From: an uncultured beta proteobacterium
GTDB taxonomy: Bacteria > Pseudomonadota > Gammaproteobacteria > Burkholderiales > Burkholderiaceae_C
DNA length: 64,000 nt
Assembly (NCBI GenBank): GCA_903960915.1
Contig: CAJCCO010000107.1
Span: forward strand, 26,894-90,893
Direction: 5' to 3'
Shown here: piece by piece, positions 8,664 to 17,861 of the stretch
How positions within the stretch are numbered: position 1 is the stretch's first letter
Layout: each line of letters opens with the position of its first letter
Translations under genes and position numbers: made by a program
The notes under the pieces: model-generated
Database searches by the model: none
What the model was told of the DNA's origin: nothing
What the model saw: only the letters and a program-made list of their open reading frames with translations

Positions 8664-10202
8664 CTACATCACCGCGCCCACTTGCCAGGGCACAAACTCA
8701 TTTTGTCCATAGCCGTGCTGCTCGCTCTGGGTCAACTGCCCTGACGCAGTGGCCAGCACCTGCTCAAAAATGCGTTGCCCCATCTCGGCAATGGAACACA
8801 AGCCGTCAATGATTTCGCCGCAGTTGATGTCCATGTCTTCTTGCTGGCGGCGCCATAACTCGGAATTGGTGGCCAGCTTCAGCGAGGGCGCAGGCGCGCA
8901 GCCGTACGCCGAGCCGCGCCCGGTGGTAAAGCAAATGAGGTTGGCACCGCCGGCCACCTGGCCGGTGGCGCTGACCGGGTCATAGCCCGGCGTGTCCATG
9001 TACACCAAGCCCTTTTCAGTCACCGCCTGCGCGTACTCGTACACCGCCTGCAGATTGCTGGTGCCGCCCTTGGCCACCGCCCCTAACGATTTTTCCAAAA
9101 TGGTGGTGAGGCCGCCGGCCTTGTTGCCGGGCGAGGGGTTGTTGTTCATCTCGCCGTTATTGATACGGGTGTAGTGCTCCCACCAGGTAATGCGTTCCAG
9201 CAACTTGTCGGCCACCGCAGGGCGCACGGCGCGACGGGTGAGCAAATGTTCGGCGCCATAGATTTCAGGGGTTTCGCTCAGGATGGCGGTGCCGCCATGC
9301 GCCACCAAGAGGTCAACAGCCGCGCCCAGCGCCGGGTTGGCACTGATGCCGGAGTAGCCGTCCGAGCCGCCGCATTGCAGGCCCAGCGTGAGGTGCGACA
9401 CATCGCAGGGCACACGTTGCACAGCGTTGGCCTGGGGCAGCATGGCCTGAACCAGGGCAATGCCCTGCTGCACGGTCTGGCGCGTGCCCCCGCTGTCCTG
9501 AATGTTCAAGACCCTGAAATTTTTGCCCTCGGCCAGGCCGCTGTGCGCCAGCCAGGTGCTGACCTGGTTGGCCTCGCAGCCCAGGCCCACCACCAGCACG
9601 GCCGCAAAATTGGCATGGGTGGCGTAGCCGGCCAGCGTGCGCTCCAGAATCTGCATGCCCAGGCCTTCGCTGTCCATGCCGCAGCCGGTGCCGTGGGTCA
9701 ACGCCACCACCCCGTCCACTTGGGCAAAGGCTTCCAGAGCAGTGGGATGCTGCTGCCTGGAGAAATGGTCGGCAATAGCGCGCGCCACGGTGGCCGAGCA
9801 ATTGACGCTGGACAAAATACCTACGTAATTGCGGGTGCCCACCCGCCCATCGGCCCGCTGGATGCCCATGAAACTGGCTGTACGGCGCGGCGCGGGTTCT
9901 TTGACATCAGCCCCCACCGCGTAGTCCCGGCTGAAATGGCCCCGGTTGTCACCCAGGTCCAGGTTGTGCGTGTGTACATGCTCGCCGGCGGCAATGGCGC
10001 GGCTGGCAAAACCAATGATCTGGTTGTAGCGGCGCACCGCCTCGCCGGTGGCCAAAGCACGTGCGGCCACCTTGTGCCCTGGCGGAATCAGGCCGCGAAG
10101 CGTCAAGCCGTCCACCACCGAACCGCCCACTAACTGGGCGCGGGCGATCAGCACATCGTCATCGGGATGCAGGCGGATGCAGGGCGTCATTGGGGCGTCC
10201 AT
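8664..10202 (-). CDS. UxaA-family sugar-acid dehydratase (candidate L-fuconate dehydratase)
   Basis: A 512-residue altronate/galactarate dehydratase family protein. It has a small N-terminal SAF-like domain (about residues 1-95), a linker and the large catalytic domain starting GIQRADGRVGTRNYVGILSSVNCS, with GTGCGMDSEG and GLGCEANQ as conserved blocks. The family removes water from aldonates or aldarates to give 2-keto-3-deoxy acids. It is last in the reverse-strand cluster, 3 bases after the FAH gene. In Campylobacter jejuni an UxaA protein (split in two ORFs) works with a DapA aldolase, a COG3618 lactonase and an SDR in L-fucose breakdown. The same four families occur here, so fuconate is the likely substrate. 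Altronate or galactarate are alternatives. Confidence 0.8.
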   Translation of the reverse strand: MDAPMTPCIRLHPDDDVLIARAQLVGGSVVDGLTLRGLIPPGHKVAARALATGEAVRRYNQIIGFASRAIAAGEHVHTHNLDLGDNRGHFSRDYAVGADVKEPAPRRTASFMGIQRADGRVGTRNYVGILSSVNCSATVARAIADHFSRQQHPTALEAFAQVDGVVALTHGTGCGMDSEGLGMQILERTLAGYATHANFAAVLVVGLGCEANQVSTWLAHSGLAEGKNFRVLNIQDSGGTRQTVQQGIALVQAMLPQANAVQRVPCDVSHLTLGLQCGGSDGYSGISANPALGAAVDLLVAHGGTAILSETPEIYGAEHLLTRRAVRPAVADKLLERITWWEHYTRINNGEMNNNPSPGNKAGGLTTILEKSLGAVAKGGTSNLQAVYEYAQAVTEKGLVYMDTPGYDPVSATGQVAGGANLICFTTGRGSAYGCAPAPSLKLATNSELWRRQQEDMDINCGEIIDGLCSIAEMGQRIFEQVLATASGQLTQSEQHGYGQNEFVPWQVGAVM

Positions 10203-10205
10203 TCT

Positions 10206-11375
10206 TCAAAGCCAGCCACGCCGGGCCAGGTGGCGCATCAGGTCGGCCAGGCCAAAGGTCCAGGGCGCACAGTCGCCCGAGCGTTGCATGCGGTTAACCA
10301 GGCTGCCCAACTTGGGCGCGGAGATGGTGACGATGTCGCCCACCTTGTGTGTGAAACCACCCCCCACGGTGTCACGGTCTTTCACTGGGGCAAACATGCA
10401 GCCCAGGTACAACAAGGCCCCATCGGGGTACTGGTGGTTTGGCCCCATCAGTTGGGCCACCAGTTCCTGCGGATCGCGGCTTATTTTCGACAGCGATGAC
10501 GAACCCTCCAGACTAAAACCATCCTCGCCCTGCACCTGCAACATGACGGTGGTCTGGCGCACATCGTCGAGGCTGAAGCTGGCGTCAAAAAAGCGCAGCA
10601 AGGGGCCAATAACGGCCGAGGCGTTGTTGTCCTTGGCTTTACCCAAGAGCAGGGCTGAGCGGCCCTCAATATCGCGCAAGTTCACGTCGTTGCCCAGCGC
10701 GGCGCCCACGATGCGGCCTTTTGAATTGATGGCCAGCACCACTTCAGGCTCGGGGTTGTTCCACTGCGAGTCGGCGTGCAAGCCTGCGTCAAAGCCCGTC
10801 CCCACGGCCGACATGGCGCTGGCCTTGGTGAATATTTCAGCATCCGGACCAATGCCCACTTCTAGGTATTGGCTCCAGGCGCCTTGTGCAATCAGCACCG
10901 CCTTAAGCGCCATGGCTTGCGCAGAGCCGGGCTTGAGGCGACTCAAATCGTCCCCCACCAGGGCCACAATTTCGGTCCGAATCGCCTCGGCCGCAGCCGG
11001 GTTGCCGCGGGCTTTTTCTTCAATCACCCGCTCCAACATGGACACGGCAAAGGTCACGCCCGCAGCCTTGACCGGTTGCAGGTCAGCCGGCGCCAGCAGC
11101 CAGGGCTGCGCCGGGTTGCGGCTGTCTGGCGGGGTATTGGCCAGCAGGTCGGCAATGGAGGCAAAGGCTTCGCCGGGGGCGGCTTTCAGGGCGGCTGCTG
11201 GGTCGGGCGCTTCGCACAGGTCACGCAGGGTGGGGAAACTGGCCGAGATGTCCACCGCTTGGTCGCCGCGCAAGGCCACCACCGAGGGGCCACCGAGTTC
11301 TGGACGCCATACGCGCCCCGCCAGGGCGCCCACCGTACCGTCTTGCGGCAGGGTGTTGTGAGTCGTGAGTTGCAT
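10206..11375 (-). CDS. Fumarylacetoacetate hydrolase (FAH) family protein
   Basis: About 389 residues from ATG 11375 (MQLTTHNTLPQDG). The longer ORF-track version reads back into the dctM gene and is rejected. The FAH-fold C-terminal part contains the metal-binding ExE-type stretch NNPEPEVVLAINSKGRIVGAALGNDVNLRDIEGR, followed by LGKAKDNNASAVIGPLL. The family includes beta-diketone hydrolases and 2-keto-3-deoxy-sugar-acid dehydratases. In an L-fucose pathway a member could hydrolyse 2,4-diketo-3-deoxyfuconate to pyruvate and lactate. This window shows no obvious separate dehydrogenase to make that diketone, so the exact step is open. It lies between the TRAP genes and the UxaA gene. Confidence 0.75.
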   Translation of the reverse strand: MQLTTHNTLPQDGTVGALAGRVWRPELGGPSVVALRGDQAVDISASFPTLRDLCEAPDPAAALKAAPGEAFASIADLLANTPPDSRNPAQPWLLAPADLQPVKAAGVTFAVSMLERVIEEKARGNPAAAEAIRTEIVALVGDDLSRLKPGSAQAMALKAVLIAQGAWSQYLEVGIGPDAEIFTKASAMSAVGTGFDAGLHADSQWNNPEPEVVLAINSKGRIVGAALGNDVNLRDIEGRSALLLGKAKDNNASAVIGPLLRFFDASFSLDDVRQTTVMLQVQGEDGFSLEGSSSLSKISRDPQELVAQLMGPNHQYPDGALLYLGCMFAPVKDRDTVGGGFTHKVGDIVTISAPKLGSLVNRMQRSGDCAPWTFGLADLMRHLARRGWL

Positions 11376-11407
11376 GCGATCCACCTGAAAGAAAAAAATG
11401 AAAAAGG

Positions 11408-12706
11408 TCAGCGGGTGACGTAGCCCATGGTCTGGGGCAGCCACAACACAATTTGTGGAAACACGGTGATGGCGACCAGCAGCAGCAGCAACATGATGAA
11501 GAAGGGCCAGCCCTCTTTCATCATCTCGCCAATCGGAATGCCAGTGAGCGCTTTGGTGACAAACAGCAGCATGCCAAACGGCGGGTGAATCAAGCCAATC
11601 ATCATGTTGAGCACCACCAGCACCCCAAAGTGCACCAGGTCGACGTTGAGCAGCTTGGCCGCCGGCAGCAACATGGGCACAAACACCAGCAGCAGCACCG
11701 ACACATCCAGAAAACAGCCCAACACCAGAAACAGCACGTTGACCAGCAGCAAGAACTTGAGCTGCGACAGGTGCATGCTGTCGACCCACTGGGCCATGGC
11801 TTGCGGCACGCCTTCGGCGGTGAAGGCATAGTTCAGCATGAAGGAGCCCGCCAAAATGATGGTGATCACCGCACTGCCGCGCGTGGACTCCATCACCACA
11901 CCCCAGAAGGTGCGCCAGGTGAGGGCGCGGTACACCACGCCAGCCAGAATCAGCGCATGAAACGCGGCCACCGCAGCGGCTTCTGTGGGTGTGAAAGCGC
12001 CAGAATAAATACCGCCAAGCAGCACGATGGGCATGGACAGCGGCAAGGCACCGCGGTACAAAATGGCGGGCCACTCACGCCAGGGAATAGGCGCTTCACG
12101 CGGCATGTTGCGCCGCGTGGCAATGACGTGCACCACGCCCATCATGAGCAGGGCCATCAGCACGCCAGGCACCACCCCGCCTAAAAACAAAGCGCCCACC
12201 GAAGCCCCTGACACCAGGGCGTAAATCACCATCGGAATAGAGGGCGGAATGATGGGGCCCAAGGTGGCACTGGCCACCACCACGGCGCCGGCAAAGCCGC
12301 GCGGGTACTCGGGTTTTTTCAGCATCTGGCGAATGGTGACCAGGCCGGGGCCGGCTGCATCGGCAATGGCGCTGCCGCTCATGCCCGAGAAAATCACGCT
12401 GACCAGAATGTCCACCTGCGCCAACCCGCCGCGCATGCGCCCCACCAAAATGCGGCAAAAATCAAAGATGCGCTCACTCACGGTGCCAGCGTTCATGATG
12501 TTGGCAGCAAACACAAACAGCGGCACGGCCAGCAGCACGTAGCTGTTGTACAGGCCGTTGCCCACCTGCTCGGCCACCAGTCCCAGGTCTTGCCGCTTGA
12601 CCAGCAAATAGGCAATACCGGAGGCCAGCATGGTGAAGCCAATGGGCATACGCAGCAGCAAGCCCGCCACCATCACGCAGATAAGAATTCCAATGCCGAG
12701 AGTCAT
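11408..12706 (-). CDS. dctM: TRAP transporter large permease subunit (DctM)
   Basis: A 432-residue protein with about 12 hydrophobic segments and typical DctM signatures: MTLGIGILICVMVAGLLLRMPIGF at the N-terminus, FSGMSGSAIADAAGPGLVTI near residue 110, IPPSIPMVIYA and the C-terminal MMIGLIHPPFGMLLFVTKA. DctM forms the sodium-coupled channel of TRAP uptake systems. It follows dctQ after 54 bases and precedes the FAH gene by 32 bases in the same reverse-strand operon. Confidence 0.93.
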   Translation of the reverse strand: MTLGIGILICVMVAGLLLRMPIGFTMLASGIAYLLVKRQDLGLVAEQVGNGLYNSYVLLAVPLFVFAANIMNAGTVSERIFDFCRILVGRMRGGLAQVDILVSVIFSGMSGSAIADAAGPGLVTIRQMLKKPEYPRGFAGAVVVASATLGPIIPPSIPMVIYALVSGASVGALFLGGVVPGVLMALLMMGVVHVIATRRNMPREAPIPWREWPAILYRGALPLSMPIVLLGGIYSGAFTPTEAAAVAAFHALILAGVVYRALTWRTFWGVVMESTRGSAVITIILAGSFMLNYAFTAEGVPQAMAQWVDSMHLSQLKFLLLVNVLFLVLGCFLDVSVLLLVFVPMLLPAAKLLNVDLVHFGVLVVLNMMIGLIHPPFGMLLFVTKALTGIPIGEMMKEGWPFFIMLLLLLVAITVFPQIVLWLPQTMGYVTR

Positions 12707-12760
12707 GAAAGTTGCCAGTTAAGGCAGCGGGTGAGCTGCCGTGAAAAGTTGTTGCACATG

Positions 12761-13240
12761 TCAGAGCCGCAACTCGGCCTGCAGCCCCTCGCCCTTGAAC
12801 GCGTTCCAGATGGCATAGCCACTGCGCAGCACCAAAGCCAGCAGCAAAATCACCAGCGGGAGAAAAATCCACATGAAAGAAATGCCCAGCACCGGCGAGT
12901 TTTCACGCCGCATGAAATGCACATAGTCCCAGGTGGCGGGCAAGGCCACCAAGGCCAAGCCACCCACCAGCAGATTGCCTGCAATTTGCATGGCGCGTCG
13001 CCACGGCAAACTGACACTGTTCCAGATCAGGTCAAACACCACCTGCTCGCGCTCGGGCACGATGGTGGCCGCAGCCCAAAGAATGACCCAGACGTACAGA
13101 ATCACGGCGGCCTCGTCGGTCCAGGGCAGGGGTTTGCCAAAACCGAATCGGGCCGCGATCTGGACCAAAAAGACCACGAACATTGTCAGGAACAAACCGC
13201 CACCCAGCACCTGGGCAGCCGTTCTTAACCAGCGCACCAT
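12761..13240 (-). CDS. dctQ: TRAP transporter small permease subunit (DctQ)
   Basis: A 159-residue protein with four predicted transmembrane helices, starting MVRWLRTAAQVLGGGLFLTMFVVFLVQIAARFGFGKPLPWTDE. The W-TDE stretch and VWVILWAAATIV are typical of DctQ. It lies between the binding protein (dctP, 3 bases upstream) and the large permease, in the standard P-Q-M order. The overlapping plus-strand ORF at 12590-13228 is a shadow. Confidence 0.9.
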   Translation of the reverse strand: MVRWLRTAAQVLGGGLFLTMFVVFLVQIAARFGFGKPLPWTDEAAVILYVWVILWAAATIVPEREQVVFDLIWNSVSLPWRRAMQIAGNLLVGGLALVALPATWDYVHFMRRENSPVLGISFMWIFLPLVILLLALVLRSGYAIWNAFKGEGLQAELRL

Positions 13241-13243
13241 GGC

Positions 13244-14266
13244 TTACTTGGTGGCGTTGATGCGGTCCAGCAGGCCTTTGGGCCACAACTTGGCGTACTC
13301 GGAGTTCTGGTACGTGGTTTGCACCGATTTCTGGAAGGCCGCCTGGTCGGGCGTGGTGACCTGCAAGCCTTCTTTCTTGAAGTAGTCCACCAGCTGCGAC
13401 TCTTCCTTCAGGCGGTTTTCGTTGTTGTAGGCGGCAGCGGCTTGGGCTGCTGCGGTGACCTTTTGCTTTTGCGCTGCGCTCAGGGCGTTGAAGCTCTTGT
13501 TGGAAATGGCGATGAAGATGCCGTCCACCAGGTGGTTGGTCAGCACGATCTGCTTGGTCACTTCGTAGAACTTGGCCGCGCGCACCGAAGGCAACGGGTT
13601 GTCCTGGCCGTCGATGGTGCCGGTTTTCAGGCCCAGGTAAACCTCGCCAAAGGCCAGCGGCGTGGCCGTGGCGCCCAGCGCTTCACCCAGGAACAACCAC
13701 TCTTTGGAGCCGGGCATGCGCAGCTTCACACCTTTGAGGTCGGCCGGGGTTTTGACGTTGCGCACATCGCGCAGGTTGACCTGGCGGGTGCCCAGGTAGA
13801 CGGTCGCCAGCGGGGTGACCTCCATTTTTTCAGACACGGTTTTGAACAGCTCGGCGCCAATCGGGCCGTTGAACACTTTTTGCTGTTGCGCGGGGTCGCG
13901 GATCACGTAGCCGGCGGTAAAGATGGAGAACTCGGGCACCAGTTTGGCAATGTCAAATGCCGAGATCGACGACAGCTCCAGGTTGCCCCGCGCCATGGCG
14001 GCAGGCTCGGCACCCTGTTTGAAGAGCGAGGCGTTCAGGTTGATCTGCACGTCAAATTCGCCTGGCGCAGTTTTTTCCAGTGCGTCCTTGAACACGGTCC
14101 ACATTTTGGCGTGCCAGTCGTCTGGCACGGCGGGGGTGGAAATGCGCAGCACGGTTTTGGTTTGCGCCAGCGCGGGCAGGCCCAGCGTGCCCAAGGCAGC
14201 TGTGGCGGCCGTAGCGCCGGTAGCGCCCAAGAGGGAACGGCGGCTGATGGATGTTGGTGTTGTCAT
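13244..14266 (-). CDS. dctP: TRAP transporter periplasmic solute-binding protein (DctP family)
   Basis: A 340-residue periplasmic receptor. ATG 14266 gives an N-terminus with a twin-arginine-like signal (SISRRSLLGATGATAATAALGTLGLPALAQ) followed by TKTVLRISTPAVPDDWHAKM. The ORF-track start upstream lies in another gene's territory. DctP hallmarks are visible: VKTPADLKGVKLRMPGS, the conserved VYLGLKTGTIDGQDNPLPS near residue 225, and the Arg that normally pairs with a substrate carboxylate within KLRMPG. That fits a sugar acid. If the pathway starts from neutral L-fucose, uptake of fuconate or another aldonate would be the easier fit. It is the first TRAP gene after the aldolase. Confidence 0.9.
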   Translation of the reverse strand: MTTPTSISRRSLLGATGATAATAALGTLGLPALAQTKTVLRISTPAVPDDWHAKMWTVFKDALEKTAPGEFDVQINLNASLFKQGAEPAAMARGNLELSSISAFDIAKLVPEFSIFTAGYVIRDPAQQQKVFNGPIGAELFKTVSEKMEVTPLATVYLGTRQVNLRDVRNVKTPADLKGVKLRMPGSKEWLFLGEALGATATPLAFGEVYLGLKTGTIDGQDNPLPSVRAAKFYEVTKQIVLTNHLVDGIFIAISNKSFNALSAAQKQKVTAAAQAAAAYNNENRLKEESQLVDYFKKEGLQVTTPDQAAFQKSVQTTYQNSEYAKLWPKGLLDRINATK

Positions 14267-14303
14267 GGTGTTGTCTCCTGTTAGAAATTTTTGAAAGTTA
14301 AAT

Positions 14304-15218
14304 TTAAATATTAGCCAAGGCTGCCCCGATGGCCCGATACCCCGAACGCACGGCCTGCGCTTGTGCCCCCGCCAGTGCGCACAGCGGCAAGCGTACCTGC
14401 ATCCAGGCCTCGTCACCGGTTTGCTCCGCCAGCATGGCTTTGTAGACCGCCACAAACGGCATGCCAGGCTGAATGCTGAGCAGGGCCAGCAGGTCCAGCA
14501 TGAGTTTTTTGTCTGCGGCGCTGACCGTGGCCGGGTCGCGAATGACGCGGCACATCAGGCCAGGCGCCACATTGCCCAGCCCGTTGATGGAGCCTGAGCC
14601 ACCGACCAGCATCACCGGCGCCACGTCGGGCTCAGCCCCCACCAGAATGGACAAACCGGGGAAGGCCTGCGCCAAGGCCTTGGAATGTGCCAAGTCGCCA
14701 CTGCTGTCCTTCACCCCCACCACTTGGGCAGGATGGCGGCGCACCAACTCGGCAATGGCCGCGTGCGAAAACGCGTAGGTGCTCATGGCGGGGAAGTGGT
14801 AAAGCAAGAGCTTCAAGGCATCGTCGCCAATGCCGCGCACCAGTGCTGAAATGGTTTCAACCACACCTGCATCGCTGGGCTGGTTGAAATAAAACGGCGG
14901 CAGGTACATCTGGCGGTGCACGCCCAGACCGGACGCATGGCGCCCCAGTTCAATGGCGTCAGCCAGCGCAATAGCCGAGGTGGTGACGAGGCACTGGTCA
15001 GCCCGAATGCCACTGGCCAGCAAAGCCTGCAGCAAGGCCTTGCGCTCGGCCACCGTGAAGGCCGGGCCTTCGCCCGTGGTGCCAAAAACCGTGACGCCAT
15101 CGCAGCCCGCTGCGAGCATGCGCTGGGCATGGGCAATGGCGCGCGGCGTGTCCAGGGCGCCATCGGCGCCTACCGGCATCAGCAAGGCCGGCCACAGGCC
15201 GTGAATATCTGGGTGCAA
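14304..15218 (-). CDS. DapA-family class I aldolase (candidate 2-keto-3-deoxy-L-fuconate aldolase)
   Basis: A 304-residue dihydrodipicolinate synthase/N-acetylneuraminate lyase family protein. It shows GTTGEGPAFTVAER near residue 45, the YHFP segment (equivalent to the catalytic Tyr loop) near residue 135, and GVKDSSGD near residue 163, whose Lys would form the Schiff base with pyruvate. It starts with TTG, preceded by AGGAG at 8 bases, which supports that start. The likely reaction is retro-aldol cleavage of a 2-keto-3-deoxy acid to pyruvate and an aldehyde (lactaldehyde from the fucose route). The substrate is inferred from neighbours. It is the first structural gene after the GntR regulator. 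Confidence 0.82.
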   Translation of the reverse strand: MHPDIHGLWPALLMPVGADGALDTPRAIAHAQRMLAAGCDGVTVFGTTGEGPAFTVAERKALLQALLASGIRADQCLVTTSAIALADAIELGRHASGLGVHRQMYLPPFYFNQPSDAGVVETISALVRGIGDDALKLLLYHFPAMSTYAFSHAAIAELVRRHPAQVVGVKDSSGDLAHSKALAQAFPGLSILVGAEPDVAPVMLVGGSGSINGLGNVAPGLMCRVIRDPATVSAADKKLMLDLLALLSIQPGMPFVAVYKAMLAEQTGDEAWMQVRLPLCALAGAQAQAVRSGYRAIGAALANI

Positions 15219-15239
15219 GTTCAGTTCTCCTAAAGGGGG

Positions 15240-16040
15240 TTAATTCAATTCAACCGGTGGCAGCGTCCATTCGCTGCGCACCTGTTCCATGGGTTCGGTC
15301 AGCACCCGGTTGCGGGCACTGTTGATGTGGGCCATCAGCAGCTCCACGGCCCGTGCGCCGTCGCGCTGGCGCAATGCGGCGATGAATCGCAGGTGCTCCT
15401 GCATGGCGGGCATCAGGCGGGTCGGAGTGATCACGCTGTGCTCGAGTTTGATGAGGCGCACGCGTAAGCTGTTGACCCGGTACATGTCAGACACGATGTC
15501 ATTGCCCATCGCGTCAACCATGCGGTCATGCAGGCCCCAGTCAATGGCCTGGGCGTCTTCCAGCAAGCGCTCGTCATACACCTGGGCGCTGGCGCGGGCC
15601 AGAATATTGTTGTGGCTGGCCTCAATGGCGTCGAGTTCCTCGGTGCTGGCGGTTTGCACAAAATGCAGCACTGCCTCGCGCTCAATCATGTGGCGCACCT
15701 GAAAGGCGTTGCGGATGAGCTTCAAGTCCACCGGCACAATTTGCAGGCCGCGCTGCGGCACGGTCTTGATCAAACCACCCGCCTCCAGGCGCGGAATCAT
15801 CTCGCGCACGGCGCCCAGGGGCATGTTCAGGAGCAGCATCAGCTCGCGCTGCGAAATAAACTGCCCCGGCCGAATGCCGCCGCTCAAGATCTGCCGGGTA
15901 AAGCCGTCGTAAGCGCGGGCACGCTGGCTGACAGGCTCAGCCACCGCAACCGCCGCGAGTTGCACACCCCCAGCGCGTGAAGCGCCGGCGTGGGGCGCTT
16001 TCTTGACGGCTGGAATTTTGGCAGTGGGCATGGCGAGCAT
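15240..16040 (-). CDS. GntR-family (FadR/FCD type) transcriptional regulator
   Basis: A 266-residue regulator with an N-terminal extension of about 45 residues rich in Ala and Pro, then a winged HTH (ISQRELMLLLNMPLGAVREMIPRLEAGGLIKTVPQRGLQIV, about residues 62-105) and an alpha-helical FCD ligand domain. It lies between the aldolase operon and the divergent lactonase gene. A 16-base near-palindrome in that gap is a candidate operator. Such regulators typically respond to a pathway sugar acid. ATG 16040 and ATG 16031 are both possible starts; neither has a clear ribosome site. Confidence 0.88.
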   Translation of the reverse strand: MLAMPTAKIPAVKKAPHAGASRAGGVQLAAVAVAEPVSQRARAYDGFTRQILSGGIRPGQFISQRELMLLLNMPLGAVREMIPRLEAGGLIKTVPQRGLQIVPVDLKLIRNAFQVRHMIEREAVLHFVQTASTEELDAIEASHNNILARASAQVYDERLLEDAQAIDWGLHDRMVDAMGNDIVSDMYRVNSLRVRLIKLEHSVITPTRLMPAMQEHLRFIAALRQRDGARAVELLMAHINSARNRVLTEPMEQVRSEWTLPPVELN

Positions 16041-16067
16041 CAGGGTTTCAACTAGGACAGGACTGAC

Positions 16068-16083
16068 ATGTTAGCGCTACCAT
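16068..16083. promoter_or_regulatory. Candidate operator for the divergent GntR/FCD regulator
   Basis: The sequence ATGTTAGCGCTACCAT is a 16-base inverted repeat with one mismatched pair and a perfect TAGCGCTA core. It sits in the 92-base gap between the regulator and the divergent lactonase gene. FadR-type GntR proteins bind short palindromes with GT...AC half-sites, which this has. The function is inferred from symmetry and position only. Confidence 0.5.
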
Positions 16084-16132
16084 CAGCCCATGCTTACTGT
16101 CGTAAACCCCTAGAAAACCCACTTTCAGCCCC

Positions 16133-17032
16133 ATGAAAATAGACGCCCACCAGCACTATTGGCACTACCAGGCGGAAGACTTGCCCTGGATAGACCCGTC
16201 CATGACCGTGCTGCGCCAGGACCGCCTGCCCCACGACATTGCGCCGGCGCTGGCAGCCTGTGGCATAGACGCCGTGGTAGCCGTTCAGGCCCGGGGCAGC
16301 CTCAAGGAAACCGAATTTTTGCTCCAGTTGGCCGCCCAGCACCCGCATATAGCGGGCGTGGTGGGCTGGGTCGATTTGAAAAGCAGTGCGCTGGAAAAAA
16401 CCTTGGAAAGCTGGACGGCACACGCCGTGCTTTGCGGACTGCGCCATCAATTGCAGGACGAGTCCCAGCTGGCAGATTTTCTGGCCCAAGCCGCCTTCAA
16501 CCGGGGGGTCGCGCTGCTGCAAAGCCGCAGCCTGGTGTACGACCTGCTGGTGCTGCCAGCGCAACTGCCTTTGCTCTTGAAGTTTTGCGCCGCACATGAC
16601 CGCCACTGGCTGGTGCTGGACCACCTGGCTAAGCCCGATTTACGTGCCCCTGGCGCCGCCCAGGCCATCAACCCCGCTTGGGCCGCGCAACTGCGCGCCC
16701 TGGGGCAACTGCCGCATGTGGTGTGCAAGCTGTCCGGCCTGGTGACCGAAACCAGTGCCGCCCACACGGGTTTGACAGCGGGTTTGACAGCGGGTCTGAC
16801 GGCGGCCGATGAGCAGGCGATCTTGGCGTGTTACGACCTGGCACTGGAAGCCTTTGGGCCACAGCGTTTGCTGTTTGGCTCGGACTGGCCGGTGTGCGCG
16901 CTGGCGGCCCCGTTTGAAGTCGTGCATGGCTTGGCCCAGCGTTGGGCGCAGTCGCGCCTGAGTGACACCGAGCAAGCAGACTTCTGGGGCGGCAACGCCC
17001 AGCGCTGCTATGGTTTGAAGCTGGCCGCTTGA
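16133..17032 (+). CDS. COG3618 amidohydrolase, candidate L-fucono-1,5-lactonase
   Basis: A 299-residue metal-dependent lactonase of the amidohydrolase superfamily. Signatures in order are MKIDAHQHYWHYQ (HxH), the GLRHQLQDE motif near residue 102, VLDHLAKPD near residue 160 and FGSDWPV near residue 246, all typical of COG3618 sugar lactonases. The family's characterised members include L-fuconolactonase from Burkholderia multivorans. It would open the lactone made by the dehydrogenase encoded next (35 bases downstream, same strand). A GLTA-GLTA-GLTA repeat near residues 212-224 comes from a 12-base DNA tandem repeat and is probably a loop expansion. Confidence 0.85.
   Translation: MKIDAHQHYWHYQAEDLPWIDPSMTVLRQDRLPHDIAPALAACGIDAVVAVQARGSLKETEFLLQLAAQHPHIAGVVGWVDLKSSALEKTLESWTAHAVLCGLRHQLQDESQLADFLAQAAFNRGVALLQSRSLVYDLLVLPAQLPLLLKFCAAHDRHWLVLDHLAKPDLRAPGAAQAINPAWAAQLRALGQLPHVVCKLSGLVTETSAAHTGLTAGLTAGLTAADEQAILACYDLALEAFGPQRLLFGSDWPVCALAAPFEVVHGLAQRWAQSRLSDTEQADFWGGNAQRCYGLKLAA
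16768..16803 (+). repeat. 12-base in-frame tandem repeat inside the lactonase gene
   Basis: Three tandem copies of gggtttgacagc, the third diverged to gggtctgacggc, encode Gly-Leu-Thr-Ala three times. The repeat keeps the frame and probably lengthens a surface loop before the final helices of the barrel. Confidence 0.75.
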
Positions 17033-17061
17033 AACAAAACCGAACCGACCCCAGAAAGTAA

Positions 17062-17850
<789 letters not shown>

Positions 17851-17861
17851 CCTGAAGGCGC

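Noticed and set aside
8664-15218. Reading the cluster as galactarate/glucarate degradation
   Set aside because: The DapA protein does not show the typical 5-keto-4-deoxyglucarate dehydratase pattern, no 2-oxoglutarate semialdehyde dehydrogenase is nearby, and the lactonase plus SDR pair fits neutral-sugar oxidation better.
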